Shown here: positions 1-6,725 of the stretch, one piece after another
How positions within the stretch are numbered: position 1 is the stretch's first letter
Layout of the letters: every line of letters starts with the position of its first letter
Source: Gemmatimonadota bacterium
GTDB taxonomy: Bacteria > GCA-2686955
Assembly (NCBI GenBank): GCA_002686955.1
Contig: NYZA01000123.1
Span: forward strand, 1 to 6,908
Reading direction: 5' to 3'
DNA: 6,908 nt
Position numbers and translations under genes: made by a program
The notes under the pieces: model-generated
Told to the model about the DNA's origin: nothing
Databases searched by the model: none
Seen by the model: only the letters and a program-made list of their open reading frames with translations

Positions 1-130
1 CGTTCCGATCTCTGCGTCGCTAAGTCCTTGAAAGGCAACCAGCCTTCCCGCGGACCCAGCTCCTTGATCTCGAAACGAGCTCGAATACCGGGCTCGAAAG
101 TCTATGCGCAACAGGCTCCTAGTGCCTGGG
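1..130. other. Region downstream of the cluster, no firm gene
   Basis: No complete gene is visible. On the minus strand, from about position 104 to the left edge, one frame stays open and reads TFEPGIRARFEIKELGPREG, with a protein-like balance of charged residues. It has a stop just upstream and no ATG, GTG or early TTG start. A second minus frame is also open from a TTG at about 109 preceded by AGGAG at only 4 nt spacing. Either could be the first codons of a gene continuing off the left edge, but neither is convincing. A 5-bp inverted repeat (112-116 with 124-128) follows the AI-2E gene but has no T-tract. Confidence 0.25.
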
Positions 131-1291
131 CTATCTCCTGAGCTCCTCGAGCAGAACACCGGCCGCCGCCATGGCGGGCACGGCGACCAGTACACCGACA
201 AAGCCCCAGAAGATCGGAAAGACCAGGATCGCCAGCATCACCAGCGCCGGATGGAGGCCGACACTCTCGCCGACCAGCCGGGGCGAGAGCAGAGCCTGCT
301 CCAAGATCTGCACTACGCCGAAGACTCCGAGCACCTTGACCGTCGTGAGCACCGGATCGGCGGAGAAAAGGGCGACCGCCACCGCGGGCACCACCGAGGC
401 CACCAACCCGATCACCGGCACCAAATTGAAGACTCCGGCGATCACGCCGAGCAGGAGGGCGAAATCGACGCCCAAGAGGAGGAGTCCCCCAAAGGTCAAC
501 AGGCCGATCGCACCGCAGACCATCCCCTGCCCGCGGAAATAGGCGCCCAGAATCTCATCCATTCGCCGGGCGATACGACGCACCCGCTCCCGGCTCCGCG
601 CCTCGATCGACGCGTCGAGCGCCGCGATGATCCTGTCCCAATCCCTGAGCAGATAGAAGGCGATGATCGGCGTCAGCACGACATAGGAGATCACGCTGAC
701 CACCGCGCTGACTCCACGCCCGATGCTGAGCGCTCCGCCGGCCATCTGCTTCACCGCCACCCAGCCGTAGTCCGCGATCTCGCCCAGATAGCCCTCCCAC
801 TCCAGATCCCAGGTGGCGACCGGAATCCGCTCCACGATCGCCCGCGCCCAGGCCAGCGCCGTCCCTCCCGCCTCCGGCACCTTCTCGGCCAGCCGCCCGA
901 TCTCGCCCACCACCAACGGCCCCAGCCACATGCCGCAGAGCGCCGCCGCCGCGCCGAGCGGAACCAGCAAGATCCCGATCGAAAGCGAGCGCGACAACCC
1001 CCAGCGCTCGAGACGATCGACCGTCGGATCGCCCAGATACGCCAACAACGCCGCGACGACGAAGGGTGCGACCACCGCCTTCGCCTCGCTGGCGAGCCAA
1101 CACCCGCCCACGACCAGAACGGCGACGAGCAGGCGCCGCCCCCAATCCTGGCGGCGGTAGGGATAGAGCAGATACGAAGCGAGGATCACAAGGATAGGCA
1201 CCGAGAGGAAGCGCCACCCGGCCACGGCGACGGCACCCGCTCCCAAGAGAGCGGCGATCGGACCGGCCGGAATCCGCTGGCGCTTGATCAT
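131..1291 (-). CDS. AI-2E family (PerM-like) membrane transporter
   Basis: This 386-residue inner-membrane protein belongs to the AI-2E/UPF0118 (PerM) family. Members have been described as exporters of the autoinducer AI-2 or as Na+/H+ antiporters, so the substrate here cannot be named. The helix pattern fits: two N-terminal helices (about 11-24 and 29-44), paired helices at about 53-84 with APFVVAALLAYLGDP (75-89), one at 104-126, a soluble stretch (about 130-185), then hydrophobic helices with the family motifs FYLLRDWDRI (212-221), YFRGQ (251-255), FNLVPVIG (288-295), LSPRLVGESVGLHP (335-348) and GFVGVLVAVPA (363-373). The start at 1291 overlaps the previous stop as TGATG, with GGGGG about 9 nt upstream (1301-1305); GTG at 1294 is a near-equal alternative. 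The open frame runs on to 1360, but that part lies inside the upstream gene. It is the last recognisable gene of the cluster. Confidence 0.9.
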   Translation of the reverse strand: MIKRQRIPAGPIAALLGAGAVAVAGWRFLSVPILVILASYLLYPYRRQDWGRRLLVAVLVVGGCWLASEAKAVVAPFVVAALLAYLGDPTVDRLERWGLSRSLSIGILLVPLGAAAALCGMWLGPLVVGEIGRLAEKVPEAGGTALAWARAIVERIPVATWDLEWEGYLGEIADYGWVAVKQMAGGALSIGRGVSAVVSVISYVVLTPIIAFYLLRDWDRIIAALDASIEARSRERVRRIARRMDEILGAYFRGQGMVCGAIGLLTFGGLLLLGVDFALLLGVIAGVFNLVPVIGLVASVVPAVAVALFSADPVLTTVKVLGVFGVVQILEQALLSPRLVGESVGLHPALVMLAILVFPIFWGFVGVLVAVPAMAAAGVLLEELRR

Positions 1292-2163
1292 CACGTGCCG
1301 CCCCCATCGCCCTTCGACACTTCGGCTCGCGCATCCCCGTTCACCACTACGACGCGGCATTCCTGCAACATCTTCAGGCTGCGTGCGCTTCCGTGCATCT
1401 TCCGAACATCGTCGTCGCCGAGAACGAAATCACAGGTCGCTCTCACGCCGAGCGGTGTCAACACCAGCGGATTTGCGCCGACTCGGTGGCTGAGATGAGG
1501 ATCCCCGGGGCTCAAATACGCAACGAGTCCGTCGACATGAACCGCGTCATCACGAGCGAAGGCGGGTCCGTACACCTCGTGGCCCTCGAGATCGACCAAC
1601 CGGGGAAAGAGAGCCGGCTCGTAGCGCAGGTTGCCGGCCTGCAGCACGATGCCCGTGATCGGCGGTCCCTCGGCGCCACCCTGTTCCACACCGACCGGAA
1701 AAGGGCGCGCCTCGGGCCACCGTTGCCCACAGGTGGGACAGACCAGGGGCACCAGCGGCTTGCCGCCACCGATCGGCGGTGCCACGAGCGGCGAGAGCGC
1801 CCTCAGAAAGTCGAGCTCCAGGCGCACCATGAGCCCTCCGTCGGCTCGATTGGAGCGGCGCCTCGAGGCCACATCTCTGATCCGCGTGGACAGCAGCGCA
1901 TTGAGCTCCGGCCTCTGCTCGACCCGACTCGCCACCGTGGTCCCTGCGTCGATCCGGACCCGCGCAAGCAGAGCAACCATCGCCGCGATCGCCCCCTCTT
2001 CCGCTGCGATGAGCCCCTCTTCGCCCCCACTGTTCGACTGCCCGAGCGAGCGCGCCACCCGCGCCCGCCAATCGATCTCGTCGTACTGCCCGATATGCTG
2101 CGTAAGCCAGGGCTGCGCCTCAGCCGGGCCCGCCGAGAGACCGATCAGGGCGATCCACGGCAA
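1291..2163 (-). CDS. Exported LPP20-like protein with a CPTC insertion
   Basis: From a TTG at 2163 the protein has 290 residues; the frame is open back to an ATG at 2322 inside the palindromic element, giving 343. A hydrophobic segment ending AGPAEA before QPW looks like a signal peptide cleaved near residue 16 (69 in the longer form). The N-terminal half resembles the LPP20 family (also seen in FlgP/FlgT-like proteins): DEIDW (28-32), EEGAIAAMVALLARVRIDAGTTV (55-77) and DGGLMVRLEL (108-117). The C-terminal half matches a domain often joined to it: TGIVLQAG, EPALFPRLVD, EVYGP (196-200), NPLVL (231-235), DDDVRKM (250-256) and ECRVVVV (268-274). Between them lies an unusual segment with CPTC (142-145). 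It has no obvious lipobox, so a soluble periplasmic or outer-surface location is likely. The family's biochemical role is unknown. The TGA stop shares one base with the ATG of the next gene. The frame is solid; the start and family are less certain. Confidence 0.75.
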   Translation of the reverse strand: MPWIALIGLSAGPAEAQPWLTQHIGQYDEIDWRARVARSLGQSNSGGEEGLIAAEEGAIAAMVALLARVRIDAGTTVASRVEQRPELNALLSTRIRDVASRRRSNRADGGLMVRLELDFLRALSPLVAPPIGGGKPLVPLVCPTCGQRWPEARPFPVGVEQGGAEGPPITGIVLQAGNLRYEPALFPRLVDLEGHEVYGPAFARDDAVHVDGLVAYLSPGDPHLSHRVGANPLVLTPLGVRATCDFVLGDDDVRKMHGSARSLKMLQECRVVVVNGDARAEVSKGDGGGT

Positions 2164-2349
2164 TAAGGGTCGGCGAAGAAATAGCTTCCCATGTTTGCGC
2201 CCAGATTTGGTGTAGATCTGGTCGATCGGTGAGTTCCGAAACCGGAGGAATGGCAGCGCCCTTTTGAGGATTTCGGAGCTCGCCGATCGGCCAAAGATGC
2301 GCCGAAGATGGGATGCAAACATGGGAAGTTATTCCTTCGCCGACCCTTA
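2164..2349. mobile_element. MITE-like 186-bp imperfect palindrome inserted in the operon
   Basis: The outer arms, 2164-2198 and 2315-2349, are inverted copies of 35 nt with two mismatches; each begins TAAGGGTCGGCGAAG read inward. Weaker symmetry continues to about 2243 and 2269, including GGYCGATCGGYGAGYTCCGAAA in both arms, leaving a centre of about 25 nt. TA stands at both outer ends, as expected for insertion at a TA dinucleotide (IS630/Tc1-mariner type), but TA is self-complementary and therefore weak proof of a target duplication. There is no room for a transposase, so this would be a non-autonomous element moved in trans. It occupies the only non-overlapping junction of the gene cluster. 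In RNA it could fold into a long hairpin that may affect expression of the two genes beyond it. The outer arms encode the same peptide KHGKLFLRRP on opposite strands, a by-product of the symmetry. A locally formed inverted duplication is the alternative. Confidence 0.7.
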
Positions 2350-3408
2350 GGGCATGCCGCTCAGATCGGTCCTAGAGAGGATCCATTTGGCCAGCTCTTG
2401 GACCGGCGACACCTCAGCCGGAGCTTCCCCCGAACTTTTCGCTTCGGCCCCTTGCCCCGCCGGTGCATCCACCCTGGATTCGGCGGGTTCACTCGTTTCA
2501 GGAACGCGGACCGGAGCCGGCTGCTCATGCAATCCGGCCACCAGCGCATGGAGCTGGCGCAGATCTTCGGTCTGCTGTCGAATACTCCTGCCGCCCAGTC
2601 TGCGATGGGGGCGCTCTTCCGGAATAGCGTCGACCCGGAGCCGCTCCGAGAGCTGAGCTCCCCCATGGGGGTCGTGGGTGAAGACCGCGGCGCCGCCGGG
2701 CAACCAGGCGACCACTCCCGGTCCCTCGAACTCGCCGAAACGGCGGAGCACCTCGCCGTCGGTGGTCTGGGCGACAAATGTGCCCGGCGTGATCAGCCGG
2801 ACCAAAGAGGCAGGCGGCGCCTCGCCATGCACCAGCAGAACGATCTTCGCTCTTCCATCCATGAAGCCGACCAGCTCATCGGCCCGCAGCGCCGCCCCCT
2901 CCAGATTCACGACCAGCGGCGGAGCGATCCGCCGCTCCTTTCGATTCCAAAGATAGAAGGGGAATCGTTCCAGTTCCCCCGCGCCTTCTTCCACATTCGG
3001 CTCGTTTCGCAGTCGTTCGATGAAACGCGCCGCACCGAATGCGCAACCGGCATCGGCGAATGCCCGATCCACCGCATCGCGCAGGGATTGATTCGGCCCG
3101 ATCTGGGTGACGAAGAGATCGGACTCCTTCTCCACGAGACCGCTGAGCACTCCCGCCGCCCGTTGAATCCTCAGAGTGGCCTCATGGTCGACGCTGGTCC
3201 GCTGAGAGATCAGCAGGGCAAAACGTTCGGGATCGATGTGGTCTACGCCGAAACGGCCGAGATCGTCGCCACCGACGGCGCCGTTATCGCTATGCATGGT
3301 GGTCTGGTCACGAATCTCCTCGACTGTGGCCGCCAGGCAGGATCGGAAGTGGGTCAGGGGACCGGTCAGGGCCGCGAGGGCTGCCTCTTGTCGGTTGTCA
3401 GACGGCAT
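2347..3408 (-). CDS. Unrecognised protein translationally coupled to korB
   Basis: I do not recognise this 353-residue protein. Its start at 3408 lies 11 nt inside korB and follows AAGGAG by 10 nt, so it is probably translated with korB; the longer open frame back to 3528 lies almost wholly within korB and is unlikely. The protein has no signal peptide, no clear membrane helix and no CxxC or nucleotide-binding motif. A helical-looking N-terminal part (about 1-140) is followed by a section rich in short hydrophobic strands (about 150-247, including APPLVVNLEGAALRADELVG and VVAWLPGGAAVFTHDPHGG). Then come a basic patch (267-274), a Pro/Ala/Glu-rich low-complexity linker (about 294-335) and a short C-terminal helix (PVQELAKWILSRTDL). 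It may be a cytosolic partner or accessory of the oxidoreductase; this rests only on position. Its TAA stop is formed by the edge of the palindromic element, so up to about six original C-terminal residues may have been lost. Confidence 0.8.
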   Translation of the reverse strand: MPSDNRQEAALAALTGPLTHFRSCLAATVEEIRDQTTMHSDNGAVGGDDLGRFGVDHIDPERFALLISQRTSVDHEATLRIQRAAGVLSGLVEKESDLFVTQIGPNQSLRDAVDRAFADAGCAFGAARFIERLRNEPNVEEGAGELERFPFYLWNRKERRIAPPLVVNLEGAALRADELVGFMDGRAKIVLLVHGEAPPASLVRLITPGTFVAQTTDGEVLRRFGEFEGPGVVAWLPGGAAVFTHDPHGGAQLSERLRVDAIPEERPHRRLGGRSIRQQTEDLRQLHALVAGLHEQPAPVRVPETSEPAESRVDAPAGQGAEAKSSGEAPAEVSPVQELAKWILSRTDLSGMP

Positions 3409-4348
3409 ATCGATCCAGCTCCTTGTCGAGAATCTCGATCTTCTCCTCGGCCGTGTAGACGGGAAGCCTTCGCGTCTCCTCGTAGCGCGGGGCCGATTCA
3501 TCGCGATAGAAAAGCCCGAGGCGCACACCCACCTCGTTCGCCAGATTCTGTGCTTCGTTGAGATCGCTCGGGTCGTGGGAACGGGTGTTCGTGTAGATCG
3601 CGGCGGAAGCCTCGTCTCGAATCCCCCGCTCGTGCGTCAAGAGCTCCGTCTGCTTCGGATCGATGACGGCATCCTCGAACACCTTCGGTGTCCAGACGGG
3701 GCAGCGTTGCAGAACCCGCACGAACGAGAAGCCCCGATGCATGAACGCCGCCCGCAGAGTCTCGAAAAGATGACTCGGTACCCAATCCGCCGTTTGGGCG
3801 ACGAATGACGCGTTCGTCACGCCGAGGGTCGCCGCCGTTGGATTGAGCGCGGGTAGGAAGCTCCCCTTCGGCTGTGTGTAGCTCGGGTGCCCCTGCGGCG
3901 AGGTGGGCGAGCTCTGGTTCTTCGTAAGACCGTAAATGTTGTTGTCGAGCAGCAACGTGACCATATTGACGTTGTAGCGGATCGCATGGATCCAATGCGC
4001 GGTGCCGATCGAGCAACAGTCCCCATCGCCCATGACGGCGAAGACGTTCAGATCGGGTCGCGCCAATCGAATACCTGTTGCAACCGGAAGGGCGCGGCCA
4101 TGGATCCCGTGAAAACCGTAGGTTTTCACATAGTGGGGGAAACGGCTAGAGCAACCGATTCCCGAAACGAAGACGGTGTCTTCCGGTTTCAACTGCTCCG
4201 CTTCGAGCATGCGCTGCATCGCGGTCAAAACCCCGTGGTCACCACAGCCGGGACACCAGCGCGCCAGGCGGCCGGTGTAGTCGTCCATGGTGTACTCTTG
4301 TTCCTCTTCGTAGCCGCAGGTGAGCAGCGAGCAGGTGAGCTCACTCAT
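3398..4348 (-). CDS. korB: 2-oxoacid:ferredoxin oxidoreductase beta subunit (KorB type)
   Basis: This 316-residue protein is the thiamine diphosphate and [4Fe-4S] subunit that pairs with KorA. Visible motifs are WCPGCGDHG (31-39), GIGCSSR (63-69), HGRALPVATG (83-92), the ThDP/Mg motif beginning GDGD (107-110) and closing with DNN (135-137), and IYGLTKNQSSPTS (138-150). C32, C35, C66 and C216 (in LQRCPVW) are the likely cluster ligands by family pattern. The LTK stretch resembles broad-specificity and 2-oxoglutarate enzymes such as those of Sulfolobus, which supports 2-oxoglutarate as substrate without proving it. The start at 4348 is chosen because it forms an ATGA overlap with korA and follows a good ribosome binding site. 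A second Met at residue 21 (4288) is possible, since many KorB proteins begin shortly before WCPGCG. The open frame runs far upstream inside korA, but that part is antisense-like shadow. No separate delta (ferredoxin) subunit is present. Confidence 0.95.
   Translation of the reverse strand: MSELTCSLLTCGYEEEQEYTMDDYTGRLARWCPGCGDHGVLTAMQRMLEAEQLKPEDTVFVSGIGCSSRFPHYVKTYGFHGIHGRALPVATGIRLARPDLNVFAVMGDGDCCSIGTAHWIHAIRYNVNMVTLLLDNNIYGLTKNQSSPTSPQGHPSYTQPKGSFLPALNPTAATLGVTNASFVAQTADWVPSHLFETLRAAFMHRGFSFVRVLQRCPVWTPKVFEDAVIDPKQTELLTHERGIRDEASAAIYTNTRSHDPSDLNEAQNLANEVGVRLGLFYRDESAPRYEETRRLPVYTAEEKIEILDKELDRYAV
3419..3424 (-). promoter_or_regulatory. Ribosome binding site of the gene after korB
   Basis: The minus strand reads AAGGAG within the last codons of korB, 10 nt before the ATG at 3408. 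This match decides the start in favour of 3408 over Met codons further upstream inside korB. Confidence 0.55.
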
Positions 4349-6264
4349 TGCGTTGCTCCCTTCGCCAACATGTCGCGAATGGCGTTCAGGATTTCGCCGG
4401 GGCGAAGCGGTTCTCCCGGAACCCGCGTCCAACAGTCCAGATCGACCAGCGTGTGCGCCCTCAAAAGCCAGCAGAGCTGCCCGAGGCGACGGTTTTCGGA
4501 GGTGATGTGGGGGTCGCCCGGATCGTCGCTGTAGTTGATCTCGACCGTCATGGCTCGACCAAACCTGGAGAGAATCTCCTTCAGGCCAGGCTCCATCGGG
4601 GAGAGGAATGTGAGGTGGAGGGACGACACCTGCAGCCCTTCTGTCCTCGCGCGATCCACCGCCTCTTCGATCGCACCGCGGGTCGATCCCCATCCGACCA
4701 CGATCAGATCTCCGCTCTGCTCCCCGTGAACGACCGGTGGCTTGAGGCTTTCTTGAAATACCGCCACTTTCCTGGCGCGCATCTTGCAGCCCATCTGGTT
4801 CACATCCGGGCTGTAGTCGATCTTGCTGGTACGGTCGTGCGCCAATCCGGTCGCCGTGTGCATGCCTCCCTTGCGTCCCGGAACGAAACGATCGGCGAGC
4901 CCGAGCTCGTCGTCCCAATCGTAGGGCTGAACCCCCGAGGGAACGGGCGACATATCGGGAGGACTGCCTTGCCAGCGCACATCGAGGGCCGGCCGTGGGA
5001 AAGGCTGCACTCCAGTCGCCAGATTCGCATCGGTGAGCACTACGACCACTGTGCGAAGGGCCTCGGCGATCCGCCTCGCGGCGATCATGGAGTGGAAACA
5101 CTCTTCGATGGTCGAAGGCGCCATGACGACCTTGGGAACGTCACCGGGCTGGCCGAAAATTGTCGCCAACAGATCCGATTGCTCCACCTTGGTCGGCAGC
5201 CCGGTGCTTGGCCCCCCCCGCTGAACATCGACGACGACCAGAGGGATCTCGGTCATCACCGCCAGGCCCAGAAACTCCGTTTTCAGCGCCATGCCGGGGC
5301 CGGATGTGACGGTGAACGCCACTTTTCCGCCGTAGGAGGCTCCTATCGCCGCCCCGACGGCCGAAATCTCGTCTTCCGCCTGGTGTACGGTCCCCCCGAC
5401 CTGATCGAAGATCTCGGCGAGGTAGTGGGAAACCGAGGTCGCCGGCGTGATCGGATACATGGCGCACAGATCCATGCCCGCAGCGATCGCCCCCATGCCG
5501 ACGGCCTGATTTCCGTTCATCACCACCATGGCGCGCTCGGGCTTCGTGGCCGCGATCTCGACCCGGAAATCGAGATGCTCCGAGGCCCACTTCGCACCCA
5601 GCTCCATCAATGCGATGTTGCTCTTGGCGACAGCCGTGGCCTTCTTTCTGAATTGGTAACGGATCTGCTCCCGCACCAGATCGAGATCGCGGTCGTAAAT
5701 CCACGAAAACAGGCCGAGCACAAACATGTTCTTGCCGCGTCTCGGGTTGTCGACGACCGTCAAACACTGCTCGTGGATCGGCACCGGAACGATCTGGTAG
5801 TTCGCCGAACTGAGCTCCTCCATGGCCGCCCGCCACTCCGCACGGATATTCTCGTCGTCATGCTCAACCCACATCGACTCGACTAGGATCGTCGCATCGT
5901 CGGCGAGGGCGGCGAGACGATGCCGCGACAAAAGAACCTGCTCGTTGAAAGCGATCACGAGGTTCGTCTCATCGCCCCAGTTGGTGACCTTCTCCTCTCC
6001 GATCCGAATTCGAACGCCGCTGGCGCTGCCCGGAGTTCGCGGAGGCGGCTGGATCTCCGCGGGGATTATCTCGACCGTCCAGGCTCCGTTGCCCATTTTG
6101 GCCGAGACCGTTCCGAAGATCTGGCCACATTTCTGCGCCCCCTCCCCGGAGTCGGAGACGACCTCGACGATGTGCTCCGAGAACTTGAGGTGCTGGATCG
6201 ATTCCGGTAGAGAGTCGGACGACGCCTCTACCGAGGTAGTCGTGGACGAAGGGGTGTTACTCAT
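4345..6264 (-). CDS. korA: 2-oxoacid:ferredoxin oxidoreductase, fused gamma-alpha subunit (KorA type)
   Basis: The protein has 639 residues, the usual size for KorA subunits that carry the gamma domain at the N-terminus. With KorB it would catalyse 2-oxoacid + CoA + oxidised ferredoxin to acyl-CoA + CO2 + reduced ferredoxin in the cytoplasm, most likely with 2-oxoglutarate. Visible parts: a Ser/Thr-rich leader (about 1-20); a gamma-like domain (about 28-225) with a degenerate glycine motif SDSGEGAQKCG at 37-47; the alpha pyrimidine-binding domain from about 249, with YPITPATS (270-277), QAEDEI (295-300), TSGPG (320-324) and QRGGPSTGLPT (348-358); and a C-terminal transketolase-like domain with VGWGS (523-527). 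An in-frame TAG lies three codons before the ATG and no other Met occurs before residue 57, so 6264 is the best start although its Shine-Dalgarno match is weak. The stop overlaps korB by 4 nt. Family assignment is firm; 2-oxoglutarate specificity is inferred. Confidence 0.95.
   Translation of the reverse strand: MSNTPSSTTTSVEASSDSLPESIQHLKFSEHIVEVVSDSGEGAQKCGQIFGTVSAKMGNGAWTVEIIPAEIQPPPRTPGSASGVRIRIGEEKVTNWGDETNLVIAFNEQVLLSRHRLAALADDATILVESMWVEHDDENIRAEWRAAMEELSSANYQIVPVPIHEQCLTVVDNPRRGKNMFVLGLFSWIYDRDLDLVREQIRYQFRKKATAVAKSNIALMELGAKWASEHLDFRVEIAATKPERAMVVMNGNQAVGMGAIAAGMDLCAMYPITPATSVSHYLAEIFDQVGGTVHQAEDEISAVGAAIGASYGGKVAFTVTSGPGMALKTEFLGLAVMTEIPLVVVDVQRGGPSTGLPTKVEQSDLLATIFGQPGDVPKVVMAPSTIEECFHSMIAARRIAEALRTVVVVLTDANLATGVQPFPRPALDVRWQGSPPDMSPVPSGVQPYDWDDELGLADRFVPGRKGGMHTATGLAHDRTSKIDYSPDVNQMGCKMRARKVAVFQESLKPPVVHGEQSGDLIVVGWGSTRGAIEEAVDRARTEGLQVSSLHLTFLSPMEPGLKEILSRFGRAMTVEINYSDDPGDPHITSENRRLGQLCWLLRAHTLVDLDCWTRVPGEPLRPGEILNAIRDMLAKGATQ
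4356..4363 (-). promoter_or_regulatory. Ribosome binding site of korB
   Basis: The minus strand reads GAAGGGAG here, 7 nt before the ATG at 4348. It lies inside the 3' end of korA and supports the ATGA-coupled start of korB over the internal Met at 4288. Confidence 0.6.
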
Positions 6265-6495
6265 TTTCGAACTCTATCGAAGATATTCGCTCTCGCCTGT
6301 GCCCGGCGGGACTCCGGATCGTTCTGCGCGATCTCGTGTCGCCGAACCTCCCACCCGCTCGCAACGCGAAAGAAGCGCGGACGGAAGGGCAGGGGGCTTC
6401 TTGGTGGTGCGGAGTGGGAGCTCGCTATCGCGGCGCGCCCGCCTCATGGGTTGGTCGTTCTCTGTTGTTGAGACGGTTGGCTGATGAGTGGCATG

Positions 6496-6533
6496 GCCCG
6501 CGGGTCCTGCGCTTCACCCGATGCGCCGCGGGC
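6496..6533 (-). other. GC-rich stem-loop in the possible korA leader
   Basis: An 8-bp perfect stem (6496-6503 with 6526-6533, GCCCGCGG paired with CCGCGGGC) encloses a 22-nt loop. No T-tract follows on either strand, so it is not a typical intrinsic terminator. It could be a leader structure if transcription begins further upstream; in GC-rich DNA it may also be chance. Confidence 0.2.
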
Positions 6534-6707
6534 GCCCTTGCCGAGAGCGCCGTTCTTTGACGCGGGTGCGACATCGGCATCATCCCTCTTTTTTCGGCAG
6601 GGATTCAAGCATTTCGTCGACGTTTCGTCCGGCGATCGATCCCACGCCTCGCGGCGATCGAGCATTTGGATAGGCGCACGGCACGCGGACCCTAGGCTCC
6701 CCGAGAA

Positions 6708-6725
6708 TTCGACCGATCGGTCGAA
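6708..6725. promoter_or_regulatory. 18-bp perfect palindrome, possible operator
   Basis: TTCGACCGATCGGTCGAA is a perfect inverted repeat with no spacer, about 440 bp upstream of the korA start and beside an AT-richer stretch. Size and symmetry suit a dimeric repressor such as TetR-type proteins, but no regulator gene is present and no second copy was seen in the window. Confidence 0.3.

Noticed and set aside
112-128. Inverted repeat after the AI-2E gene, considered as a terminator
   Set aside because: The stem is only 5 bp and no T-tract follows on the minus strand.
104-1498. Long plus-strand open frame (464 codons) opposite the AI-2E and LPP20-like genes
   Set aside because: Its product is a biased mix of Arg, His, Asp, Gln and Pro, typical of antisense frames in GC-rich genes; the minus-strand proteins have clear family motifs.
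2308-3561. Plus-strand open frame of 417 codons opposite the gene after korB
   Set aside because: It starts inside the palindrome and runs antisense to a coupled gene with a good ribosome binding site; its composition is shadow-like.
4349-5101. N-terminal extension of the korB frame into korA
   Set aside because: The extension is Arg/Gly/Ser-rich and out of frame with korA, while the 4348 start has an ATGA overlap and a ribosome binding site.
5212-5219. Run of eight C (G on the coding strand) in korA, considered as a phase-variation tract
   Set aside because: It encodes the conserved Arg-Gly-Gly of QRGGPSTG, the frame is intact, and family conservation explains it.
4348-5886. Plus-strand open frame of 512 codons opposite korA
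   Set aside because: Antisense to a strongly conserved enzyme; His/Arg-rich with no recognisable domain.
6274-6447. 57-codon minus-strand frame ending 9 nt before korA, considered as a leader peptide or N-terminal extension
   Set aside because: It has no good ribosome binding site, is Arg/Pro-rich and is separated from korA by an in-frame TAG.
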